Of a DNA stretch of 64,000 nucleotides, positions 33,778-41,970 are shown piece by piece. Within the stretch, counting starts at the first letter, position 1. The number at the start of each line of letters is the position of its first letter. The notes beneath the pieces were generated by a model that did not search any database, was not told the origin of the DNA, and was given only the letters and a program-made list of their open reading frames with translations. Position numbers and translations under genes: made by a program. The DNA comes from Lactobacillus sp. ESL0246 (GTDB lineage Bacteria > Bacillota > Bacilli > Lactobacillales > Lactobacillaceae): contig NZ_REHC01000003.1 in the NCBI RefSeq assembly GCF_003692965.1, forward strand, positions 56,679 to 120,678, given 5' to 3'.

Positions 33778-33809
33778 CATCTATATTAAAACTTTATTAT
33801 AAAATATCG
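33774..33809 (+). promoter_or_regulatory. CRISPR leader and probable pre-crRNA promoter
   Basis: Only 32 bp separate the csn2 stop codon from the first repeat. CTGACA at 33774-33779 (one mismatch to TTGACA, overlapping the csn2 stop) and TATAAA at 33798-33803 are 18 bp apart, placing a start near the first base of repeat 1. The leader end adjoining the repeat reads AAATATCG. New spacers are expected to enter here. Confidence 0.6.
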
Positions 33810-36089
33810 GTTTTAGATGGTTGTTAGATCAATGATGATTAGAACTCTATATCAATATAATAGCGTTAATGTTTAGTTTTAGATGGTTGTTAGATCAATG
33901 ATGATTAGAACGCATTTTTAGAATTAAGCAGTATATCTTATGTTTTAGATGGTTGTTAGATCAATGATGATTAGAACATTGTAAACCTGTAAATTGGGGT
34001 TATTCTGGTTTTAGATGGTTGTTAGATCAATGATGATTAGAACTAATCTGTTCATCTTTTCCCACCTCCTGCTGTTTTAGATGGTTGTTAGATCAATGAT
34101 GATTAGAACAATTAGTCTATTGTGATATACTAATAATAGGTTTTAGATGGTTGTTAGATCAATGATGATTAGAACTTACTAAACAAGCAATTACTTACTT
34201 TGTCAGTTTTAGATGGTTGTTAGATCAATGATGATTAGAACTTGTCTGATCTAATTCTTTTTCATGTTCATGTTTTAGATGGTTGTTAGATCAATGATGA
34301 TTAGAACGTGCTTGATTAAGTACTTGCCTTGCAACAGGTTTTAGATGGTTGTTAGATCATGATGATTAGAACCATAGCAGTATTAAAACATCAACAATCG
34401 GCGTTTTAGATGGTTGTTAGATCAATGATGATTAGAACTGATTGAACGAAAAATTAAATTTATTTATTGTTTTAGATGGCTGTTAGATCAATGATGATTA
34501 GAACAAAAATACCACCCATAGAGCAATCAAACTTGTTTTAGATGGTTGTTAGATCAATGATGATTAGAACAAGTTAAAAATACTAAGTTAAATGATTGAT
34601 GTTTTAGATGGTTGTTAGATCAATGATGATTAGAACTTGTCGACACAAACACTGGACAACAAACATGTTTTAGATGGTTGTTAGATCAATGATGATTAGA
34701 ACTTGGATTGAGAATGCCCCCAATAGCAAAACGTTTTAGATGGTTGTTAGATCAATGATGATTAGAACACGATTGCAATCAGTACGGCTTATGACAATGT
34801 TTTAGATGGTTGTTAGATCAATGATGATTAGAACTAGTTTTTAGCAAGCTGGGCTATCCAGCCAGTTTTAGATGGTTGTTAGATCAATGATGATTAGAAC
34901 GCCTGATGATAATAAAAAATTACAAAAAATGTTTTAGATGGTTGTTAGATCAATGATGATTAGAACCCGTAATTAATCATTTTTTGTATATCTCCTGTTT
35001 TAGATGGTTGTTAGATCAATGATGATTAGAACTTACTAGTTTGCGCATTAATTTAGACGGAAGTTTTAGATGGTTGTTAGATCAATGATGATTAGAACAA
35101 GCAGCAATCTGAGATTGATACCTCGACTGTTTTAGATGGTTGTTAGATCAATGATGATTAGAACATTCCGAGGGTACTTTAAAACTTGATAATTGTTTTA
35201 GATGGTTGTTAGATCAATGATGATTAGAACCTCGAACTTCAAGGTATTAGAAAAAAACATGTTTTAGATGGTTGTTAGATCAATGATGATTAGAACAATT
35301 TTTGAATTGCAAACTGCAATCCGGTGGTTTTAGATGGTTGTTAGATCAATGATGATTAGAACAGTTAAGGAGTGATATACGTGGTAAGTGAAGTTTTAGA
35401 TGGTTGTTAGATCAATGATGATTAGAACTTAATTTACTAATATATAATAACCTTAAAATGTTTTAGATGGTTGTTAGATCAATGATGATTAGAACAATAC
35501 CTTTGCCTGATTGGCTGATTTCCATGTTTTAGATGGTTGTTAGATCAATGATGATTAGAACTTATGTTGTCATGGTTATGCAGAGTCACCAGTTTTAGAT
35601 GGTTGTTAGATCAATGATGATTAGAACGATCTACGTGATCTGGTAGAACGAAATTGGGTTTTAGATGGTTGTTAGATCAATGATGATTAGAACACCACTG
35701 GTTGAAGCATTCTGTATTAATTAGTTTTAGATGGTTGTTAGATCAATGATGATTAGAACAAAAAAGCTAGAAAAAAGGCGAGAAAGCTTGTTTTAGATGG
35801 TTGTTAGATCAATGATGATTAGAACCAGAAAATGAAATAGATTTTAAACTAGCTAGTTTTAGATGGTTGTTAGATCAATGATGATTAGAACTTAAGAATA
35901 TGTATACCGCCAAAGTTAATCGTTTTAGATGGTTGTTAGATCAATGATGATTAGAACGCACAGCCTTATAATCGTTGTTGCTAAACTGTTTTAGATGGTT
36001 GTTAGATCAATGATGATTAGAACAAAAAGAGCTGATAGATATAATCGCATCAAGTTTTAGATGGTTGTTAGATCAATGATGATCAAATC
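33810..36089 (+). CRISPR. Type II-A CRISPR array, 35 repeats and 34 spacers
   Basis: A 36-bp repeat (beginning GTTTTAGATGGTTGTTAGAT and ending CAATGATGATTAGAAC) recurs every 66 bp from 33810. Spacers are 30 bp except one of 31 bp (35429-35459). Repeat 9 (34338) lacks one A, repeat 11 (34469) has T to C at position 12, and the last repeat (36054) has lost its final six bases (TAGAAC to CAAATC), which marks the trailer end. All others look identical. The leader side is next to csn2, and transcription on the plus strand is consistent with tracrRNA pairing. The spacers look unrelated to one another. Several read as phage-like coding sequence; three contain a ribosome site and start codon. Confidence 0.98.
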
Positions 36090-36108
36090 CAAAAAATGGT
36101 GTGGATAG

Positions 36109-36291
36109 TGTTTTAACCAGTTGTTTAGAAAAGATGCAAAACTTAATGTATTATTAACTAAAGAAAAAAATATATGTTTTAATTGTAAATATTATGTAGA
36201 AATTGTTCATCAACCTATTTCAGTTAAAGACGTTGTAAAACAAAATAAAGGATATTATTTCCTTGATGTTTTAGCTACAGTTATATTGTAA
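36109..36291 (+). pseudogene. Start-less ORF relic after the CRISPR array
   Basis: Sixty codons are open to a TAA at 36289-36291, reading for example KDAKLNVLLTKEKNICFNCK, then YYVEIVHQPISVKDVV and NKGYYFLDVLATVIL. No start codon with a ribosome site exists; the frame is closed by a TAG at 36106. It contains a CxxC pair. The composition looks coding, but I do not recognise the family. It may be the 3' end of a gene truncated when the array region formed. Confidence 0.35.
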
Positions 36292-36350
36292 TATTCACAT
36301 TTAAAGGACTAATTATAAAATTATATATCTTATTTGATACAAACTAATGA

Positions 36351-36396
36351 TACTAGAAAAGCACTAAACCACGTCCGGTTTAGCGCTTTTCTAGTA
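36351..36396. terminator. Bidirectional terminator between the array and the glycosyltransferase gene
   Basis: TACTAGAAAAGC-CTAAACC and GGTTTAG-GCTTTTCTAGTA pair almost perfectly around a 5-base loop. The symmetrical A- and T-runs allow termination of pre-crRNA on the plus strand and of the glycosyltransferase gene on the minus strand. Confidence 0.85.
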
Positions 36397-36405
36397 TTGT
36401 ATTAA

Positions 36406-37740
36406 TTAAGAATGGCTGGTTTTATCCCATGAATTGTGTCCACTTAATTGTCTCACAATTGAACAAAAGGGAACAATAGCCAATACCCAGCGATATAAAC
36501 TAAAACTGAAAACACTTTTTATAATTTGATTAAAACTCAATTTAATATTGCCTTCGGAGGCCTTTAATTGTTTTAAAACCATTAAAGTATTAGTTGTATA
36601 TTCGATACATAGCAACGCAAGTAATATACTGAAACTAAGTACGAAATTTGTATTTGCATAAAAAATTAAGACAAGAAAGGAAATAATAGAGGCTGGCGTA
36701 ATTATAATCGACAAATAAGGCATTGTTAAAAATAAAATAATATCAACTTTAATCATAATCGGTATTTTATTGGATTTAATGATTTTAAAACCATATTTGT
36801 TTAAACATTGCAAACCGCCTTGACACCAGCGTATACGTTGTCTAATTAGTTTTTTAATAGTTTTGACACCTTCTTGTTGAACACTATCAATATTGATGAA
36901 AGTGCCAAAATATCCTTTAAGTAATCCTCTTAATGAAAATTCACAATCTTCCAGTAATGAAGTTGACCAACCAATGTCCTTTGCCATCGACATAGTAACA
37001 AATTGTCCATTGCCAGATGCCAATGCTGATCCCCAATTGGTACGAATCATCTGTAGTAACCCGTTGTAAATTGATAGTTCAAAATTCTGCATATTGATTA
37101 AATTAGAATCAGTATTAAAGATGTCTACTCGTGTTTGTACTAAGTCATAGTTCGAATATTCAAAAGCATGCCAAACTTTTATTAAATAATTACTGTTTAA
37201 ATGACTATCGGCATCAACAATTCCTATGAGTGTACTTTGGGGAGTGTCAATATGAGAAATTCTTTTAATAGCATCTTCTAGAGCAGGTCCTTTGCCTTCT
37301 TGAGCATGGGGCTTAACTCGATGAATAACAAAAACATTATTTATGAAGGAGTATTTCTGCAATAATTCTGTGGTACCATCATTAGAATCATCATCAATGA
37401 AAACCAATTTAAGATTAAAATTATTTTTGCATTGATCGTGAAGACTAAGTAATGCATCCATATTTTTTTGTAAAACATGATATTCATTCATTGCTGGAAT
37501 TATTAGTAGCATTGTATTAAATGATCGTTGCTTTGTAGTATATTTTTCTTGTTTTATATGGGGGTTAAATGATAAATAGATACTCCAAGCCATACTTAAA
37601 GTAAATGCTATAAAGCTAATTAATAATATGATTTTTATAAAAATGTTTATTTTTTTCATCTCCAATTTTTGTGAAGACAAATGCTTGTTTATACTACTAT
37701 TAGCTTTGAATAATTTGTTGTTTTTTGAAAGCGTGTTCAT
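36406..37740 (-). CDS. Membrane-bound family 2 glycosyltransferase (processive type)
   Basis: This 444-residue protein has one N-terminal membrane segment (about 31-55), a cytoplasmic GT-A domain and three or four C-terminal membrane segments. The motifs of processive beta-glycosyltransferases are present: PAMNEYHVLQKNMDALL, DDDSNDGT, DADSHL (metal binding), EDCEFSLRGLLKG (catalytic Asp) and QRIRWCQGG (the QxxRW box). Relatives include IcaA/PgaC and hyaluronan or cellulose synthases, which build and export polysaccharide. The polymer made here is unknown, and no partner gene is adjacent. The first 28 residues are Ser/Asn/Lys-rich, and a second ATG at codon 28 could be an alternative start. 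Confidence 0.88.
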   Translation of the reverse strand: MNTLSKNNKLFKANSSINKHLSSQKLEMKKINIFIKIILLISFIAFTLSMAWSIYLSFNPHIKQEKYTTKQRSFNTMLLIIPAMNEYHVLQKNMDALLSLHDQCKNNFNLKLVFIDDDSNDGTTELLQKYSFINNVFVIHRVKPHAQEGKGPALEDAIKRISHIDTPQSTLIGIVDADSHLNSNYLIKVWHAFEYSNYDLVQTRVDIFNTDSNLINMQNFELSIYNGLLQMIRTNWGSALASGNGQFVTMSMAKDIGWSTSLLEDCEFSLRGLLKGYFGTFINIDSVQQEGVKTIKKLIRQRIRWCQGGLQCLNKYGFKIIKSNKIPIMIKVDIILFLTMPYLSIIITPASIISFLVLIFYANTNFVLSFSILLALLCIEYTTNTLMVLKQLKASEGNIKLSFNQIIKSVFSFSLYRWVLAIVPFCSIVRQLSGHNSWDKTSHS

Positions 37741-38058
37741 ACTACAAATTATAAATTACGACTTAAATATTAGCGATATATAAGTAATTATACAGATTTA
37801 TTTTGATTTATGCAATTTTTGACAGAATGTTTTTTAATAAGTTATAAATAGATATATACTTATATATGTGCGTGTATAAACTTCTATAGATTAAAAATTA
37901 TAAAATGTTTTTATAAAAATTATTGCTATTTAACCTGATTTGTGTGTGCTTGTAGTTTAAACGAAAATACTCAACTTTGATAATTATCAAAGTTGAGTAT
38001 TACTTCACTAATTTAAAATTTAAATGTGATGCTGTTATTTAGAATTATTACCTTTAAC
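37741..38058. other. 318-bp gap between two minus-strand genes
   Basis: Very AT-rich. The right part holds a perfect 36-bp palindrome (37966-38001), likely the pepI terminator. The left part should carry the glycosyltransferase promoter, but I cannot choose a convincing one. No gene is visible. Confidence 0.5.
37966..38001. terminator. Perfect 18-bp-arm palindrome, probable terminator of pepI
   Basis: AATACTCAACTTTGATAA is followed directly by its exact reverse complement, with no loop. In RNA the centre would open into a small loop. It lies about 60 bp beyond the pepI stop on the minus strand, and the flanking bases on that side are TATTTTCG. A protein-binding site is the alternative. Confidence 0.6.
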
Positions 38059-38958
38059 TTAATTTCTTTCGACTTCACGGATAAAGTCAGCTAGATGCTT
38101 ATAATAAACATTCGGATTATCAACCATGTGGTGATGGCCACCATCTGGAGTAGTTACTAATTTAGAGTTAGGGATTTCTTTTTGCATAATTTTTGCTGTG
38201 GCAATTGGCATCGTTTCATTTTCACCAAAAGTTATTAAAGTTGGTACTTTAATATTTTTAAGCTGATCTCTAAAATGCCAATCTTTTAGTTTGCCAGTGA
38301 TAACGAATTCATTATCACCTTGAAAAGTGTTATAAACAGCATTGCCACCAAGATCTTTTAAATGATATAGCTTAGATGGTTGGCGCCGATCAACAAAGTT
38401 GATATTTAAGATAGTAACATCTTCTTGGTAGCGGGGATTAGCGTAATCATTATTTTTTTCGCATTCGTGCATAAAATCGATTTCAGTTTGCGACAAGATT
38501 TCTTGACGGCGACGATTGACAGCTTTAACGTAATCATCGATCTCATCAACCATTGATGAAATAATTGCTCCTTTTAAATGCTGCCCATATTTAACAGCAT
38601 ATTCTTGGACAAGTAATCCACCCCAACTTTGACCAATTAAGTAAAAATTATCTAGACCTAATTTAGCACGAACCTCGTCTACTTCATCTAAGAAGTAGTC
38701 ATAGGTAAGATATTTAGCAGCAATCTTAGGATCAGAATAATCTGGCTGATCAGAATAGAGCGAACCTAATTGATCATACATCGTAACTTGAACATTTAAG
38801 CCTTGCTTTTCTAACTGTTCTGCGGTGTCTTCCCAATATTCGTGATTGCCACCAGGTCCGCCATGAAGTGCTAATAAATGGATGTCTCCATGTCCTTGGG
38901 TATTAGTCCATAGATGGTAACCATTGTTTAATGTGATTATTTGGGTACCTGTTTTCAT
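38059..38958 (-). CDS. pepI: Proline iminopeptidase
   Basis: This 299-residue alpha/beta hydrolase has LALHGGPGGNHEYWED, the HGGPG oxyanion motif typical of prolyl aminopeptidases. The nucleophile serine lies in GQSWGGLL, and the C-terminal catalytic His in PDGGHHHMVDNP, with the Asp upstream in the TFGENE/MP region. The lid domain contains NRRRQEIL and HECEKNNDYANPRY. It releases N-terminal proline from peptides, a usual part of the casein-derived peptide utilisation of lactobacilli. It is cytoplasmic with no signal peptide, monocistronic, and preceded by an AAGGAGAAAA ribosome site. Confidence 0.93.
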   Translation of the reverse strand: MKTGTQIITLNNGYHLWTNTQGHGDIHLLALHGGPGGNHEYWEDTAEQLEKQGLNVQVTMYDQLGSLYSDQPDYSDPKIAAKYLTYDYFLDEVDEVRAKLGLDNFYLIGQSWGGLLVQEYAVKYGQHLKGAIISSMVDEIDDYVKAVNRRRQEILSQTEIDFMHECEKNNDYANPRYQEDVTILNINFVDRRQPSKLYHLKDLGGNAVYNTFQGDNEFVITGKLKDWHFRDQLKNIKVPTLITFGENETMPIATAKIMQKEIPNSKLVTTPDGGHHHMVDNPNVYYKHLADFIREVERN

Positions 38959-39123
38959 ATTTTTCTCCTTTATTAATTAATCTCAGTTTCTCTTTTAGCT
39001 TATCATAGATGAAAGAAAACATGGAATGATCAATTATAATTTTATATTTAGTTATAGCATATTTTATTAAAAGTTATCGTGCTAAAATTTAAGGGAAGAA
39101 GTTTAATTTTTAGGAGGGAAATT

Positions 39124-39864
39124 ATGGCAGAACCAGATTGGTTACGGCAAATGGATGCTGAAGAATATTTAAAAGAAGATTTTACGGCTAGTGGACAGGG
39201 TCGGTATACTATTGCAGGAATTGATAAGAATGACCCTAACTGGCTTGAGCAAGCTGCGAATAAGACTCATGCGGCTAGTGGTGATGATTACGTCAAGTTA
39301 GATAGTGGTTTGCTGACAGTTAATCAATTAAATTGGATGTTACGTAATACAATTGGAGAGTTAACTTTTGTTGATAATAATAATCAATTTTTATGGTATA
39401 ATCGCCCAGTTGATCCTCAAACTAAAATGAAAGCTAAAAGAATTCCTGAACAAGTTGGTGATTCAATGGGAGAAGTTCATCCTGATGTCCGTGATGTAAT
39501 TCCATCAGCTAAAAAAGTTGCGCATGCCTTGCGCAAAAAGCAGGATGGTCATAATGAAGTTTTTATGCCTGTCCCAACAGGAAACTTACATGAACTGGTT
39601 TTACATTATTACAAACGAGTTGAAGACGATGAAGGCAATTATGCAGGTATCTATGAATGGGTGCAAGATTTATATCCACTAGTTAAATATTTTTGCGAAA
39701 CAACGGGTCAAAAATTAGTAATGGATCCTGATGCAACTTCGGGTGCAACCTATCGAAGAAATTCTAATTCAGATTCAATTTCTGGTGCTTCAACTAAAGC
39801 AGAATCAGAACTAGAAAAGCAGAAGTCTGATATTCAAACTGGTGCATCATCAAGTAAAGATTAG
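39124..39864 (+). CDS. PAS-domain protein (DUF438/PAS_10-like)
   Basis: The start is ATG 39124 behind AGGAGGG; an ATG at 39079 adds 15 residues and is rejected. The 246-residue protein has a central PAS-like domain (GELTFVDNNNQFLWYNRPVD, GDSMGEVHPDVRDVIPSAKK, VPTGNLHELVLHYYKRVEDD, YAGIYEWVQDLYPLV) like the PAS_10 module found next to hemerythrin-type DUF438 domains. Here the module stands alone. The C-terminal 45 residues are Ser/Lys-rich and probably disordered. Such proteins may sense a small ligand or redox state; no output domain is visible. Confidence 0.72.
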   Translation: MAEPDWLRQMDAEEYLKEDFTASGQGRYTIAGIDKNDPNWLEQAANKTHAASGDDYVKLDSGLLTVNQLNWMLRNTIGELTFVDNNNQFLWYNRPVDPQTKMKAKRIPEQVGDSMGEVHPDVRDVIPSAKKVAHALRKKQDGHNEVFMPVPTGNLHELVLHYYKRVEDDEGNYAGIYEWVQDLYPLVKYFCETTGQKLVMDPDATSGATYRRNSNSDSISGASTKAESELEKQKSDIQTGASSSKD

Positions 39865-39868
39865 AAGT

Positions 39869-39896
39869 AGTGAGTAGTTCAATTCTACTCACTTTT
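39869..39896 (+). terminator. Terminator of the PAS-domain gene
   Basis: AGTGAGTAG and CTACTCACT form a 9-bp stem around a 7-nt loop, followed by TTTTTG, a few bases after the stop codon. Confidence 0.85.
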
Positions 39897-40027
39897 TGTT
39901 ATACTATTATTATATATAATTATTAGCGCATAAATATCATTCAGTAATTTTGCGTCTAGTCGTAAATTAATTCATTAAACACCGCTCATATGAACGATGC
40001 TAGTTTTTTTAGTAAGGGTGACATATT

Positions 40028-40477
40028 ATGACTTTTTACACACTTAAGTATATTGAGCGAAATCAAAATACCAATAAAACAATTCTGTATGCTTTAATTG
40101 CAATTGCCGCGTTGACATTGATTGCTTTTACGGTTCTTTATCTTCGCCATCGTTTTGACACAAGATACCGTGATTTGGGAATTATTGCTTTATTATTCTT
40201 GTTACTATTTGTTGGTACGCAATATGAAAAATATGTTCAAACAAATTTAGTTGAGTCACGTTCAGAACAGATCGCACCGTTTATTAAATCAATTGCTAAG
40301 GACTATCAAGTGGCTAACTCGGATGTCTTAGTAAATTCAACTACTTTAGAAAATGGCATTATTGTCCGGATTGACTCAAAAGATAAAGATTATCAATTGG
40401 AATTGAATAATGATAACAATAGTTATTCATTAAAACAGGCACATGTGATTAACCATCAAGTAGATATTAAAAATTAG
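40028..40477 (+). CDS. DUF3290 family membrane protein
   Basis: This 149-residue protein has a short N-terminal segment (MTFYTLKYIERNQNTNKTIL), two membrane helices (about 19-41 and 50-66) with LRHRFDTRYRDLGII between them, and a soluble domain of about 80 residues outside. It matches DUF3290. Genes of this family are typically followed by a DUF421 gene, as here (11-bp gap). The two probably form a membrane complex of unknown function. Confidence 0.85.
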   Translation: MTFYTLKYIERNQNTNKTILYALIAIAALTLIAFTVLYLRHRFDTRYRDLGIIALLFLLLFVGTQYEKYVQTNLVESRSEQIAPFIKSIAKDYQVANSDVLVNSTTLENGIIVRIDSKDKDYQLELNNDNNSYSLKQAHVINHQVDIKN

Positions 40478-40488
40478 GAGGTACAAGA

Positions 40489-41124
40489 ATGGATTATACA
40501 CAGCTCTTTATCAAATTTGTTTTAGGTGTGGTAACATTAATTTTTCAGATTAATGTTTTTGGTAAAAGTAATATTGCCCCGACAACTGCACTAGATCAAT
40601 TACAAAACTATGTTCTTGGTGGCATTATTGGTGGTGTTATCTACAATGCTAATATTAATGTTTTACAGTTTTTATTAGTTTTGATAGTTTGGACCTTAGT
40701 AGTCTTTATTTTGAAATATGCACGTGAGCATAGCAATGTGATTCGAACATTGATTGATGGCAAACCGATTCAAATTATTAAAAATGGTAAGGTTTTAGTT
40801 AAAAATTGTCTTTCTGTTGGTATTTCTGCTAATGAGTTGATGTTTAAGTTGCGTAGCCAAGGAATTTATTCCGTTGAGAAGGTTAAGAACTGTATTTTTG
40901 AAAAAAATGGCCAATTGACTGTAATCAAAAAGGATGAAAAGAATTTACATTTTCCATTAATCAATGATGGTCAAATTAATCAAGATGCACTTGAATTCCT
41001 GAATAAGGATGAGGACTGGTTACAAGAAGAGATTAAAAAAGCTGGTTACCAAGATGTTAGTGATGTTTTTTTAGCTGATGTCGATGATGGTCAAGTTTCC
41101 TTTACTGGTTATGATCGAAAGTAG
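40489..41124 (+). CDS. DUF421 family membrane protein (YetF-like)
   Basis: The product is 211 residues. The N-terminal part has two or three membrane helices with GKSNIAPTTALDQLQNYVLG, and the cytoplasmic part has the YetF-like core LIDGKPIQIIKNGKVLVKNC and SANELMFKLRSQGIYSVEKV. AAGGAGGTACAAG upstream is the ribosome site of a DUF3290-DUF421 pair. The function is not established; related Bacillus proteins have been linked to spores or membranes. Residues beyond 150 are acidic and specific to this subgroup. Confidence 0.85.
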   Translation: MDYTQLFIKFVLGVVTLIFQINVFGKSNIAPTTALDQLQNYVLGGIIGGVIYNANINVLQFLLVLIVWTLVVFILKYAREHSNVIRTLIDGKPIQIIKNGKVLVKNCLSVGISANELMFKLRSQGIYSVEKVKNCIFEKNGQLTVIKKDEKNLHFPLINDGQINQDALEFLNKDEDWLQEEIKKAGYQDVSDVFLADVDDGQVSFTGYDRK

Positions 41125-41136
41125 AAAAAGGTATTA

Positions 41137-41961
41137 ATGGATAATTTGAATAAAGCATATCAATTAATTGACGATGCTGATGTAGTTGTCGTTACAGCGG
41201 GCAATGGTCTAGCAAAAATTGAAGGCCTGGATTTACTGGGACAGACAAACTTTTCCCAAGAATTTCCGGAAATTTTTAAAAACTATGGTGTTCTTTCAGT
41301 TGGGACTGCACTAGATTTGAAAAAGTTATCATGGAAGCAGCGCTGGTCAATATGGAGTGAATTTATCCAGAAGTATTCTCTAACTTATGAACCAAGTGTC
41401 ACAATGAGGCAGTTAAAACAACTTCTGGGAAATAAAGAATATTTCATAGCTACATCTACGTTTGCTAATTTCTTTGAAAAAGCAGGTTTTAATAAAAAAC
41501 GCCTTTTTAATATTTTTGGAAATTGGACTAAAATGCAGTGCTCCAGTGGTGTTAATCATGGCTTACAAGATGATACTGCGGTAGTTCAACAGTTTTTATC
41601 CGTTAAAGATAATACGAGGGAGCTTGCGTCTTTAGTTCCTCAATGTACAGTTTGTGGTCAGCCAATGGAAATTCATTTGCCATTGAATGATCATTTTTAT
41701 CCAGATACTGATGACAATGCCCGTTTTCGTTGGTTTTTAACCGGAAGTGAAAATAAAAGAACTGTCTTTTTGGAACTGGGCGTTGATGAAACGAGTCCAC
41801 AATTGCTTAACCCGGTTTTACACCTGGTAGAAGAATATGAGCAGTGGTCGTATGTTGCTGCTGATTTAAAGAAAGAGCGTCTTCCCGAGAGTATCAATAA
41901 GCGAAGCGTGGCATTTAATGCTGATAGTAAAAGCTTACTGGCAGCCCTAGTTAAAGGATAA
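41137..41961 (+). CDS. Sirtuin-like (SIR2-fold) protein with degenerate active site
   Basis: This 274-residue protein aligns by eye with the SIR2 fold. It has an NAD-binding start VVVTAGNGLAKIEGLDL (compare GAGxS), a helical insertion, a region around LFNIFGNWTKMQCSSGV at the place of the catalytic ELHG/VxGxY-x-C motif, and a zinc-ribbon-like PQCTVCGQPM. The histidine expected before Gly is Phe (IFGN), and only one Cys of the first zinc pair is present. It therefore resembles class M sirtuins (SirTM), which also lack the His, or a pseudoenzyme. No macrodomain gene is adjacent. It lies in a run of five plus-strand genes with short gaps. Confidence 0.7.
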   Translation: MDNLNKAYQLIDDADVVVVTAGNGLAKIEGLDLLGQTNFSQEFPEIFKNYGVLSVGTALDLKKLSWKQRWSIWSEFIQKYSLTYEPSVTMRQLKQLLGNKEYFIATSTFANFFEKAGFNKKRLFNIFGNWTKMQCSSGVNHGLQDDTAVVQQFLSVKDNTRELASLVPQCTVCGQPMEIHLPLNDHFYPDTDDNARFRWFLTGSENKRTVFLELGVDETSPQLLNPVLHLVEEYEQWSYVAADLKKERLPESINKRSVAFNADSKSLLAALVKG

Positions 41962-41970
41962 TAAATTGTA

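Larger units (their letters stand above)
36090..36405. other. 316-bp trailer side of the array
   Basis: This contains a start-less coding relic (36109-36291) and a strong bidirectional terminator (36351-36396). No intact gene is visible. Confidence 0.5.

Noticed and set aside
33810..36089. Self-targeting spacers within this window
   Set aside because: I compared several spacers by eye with the surrounding genes and saw no match. A full search of the genome was not possible, so this covers only the window and only by inspection.
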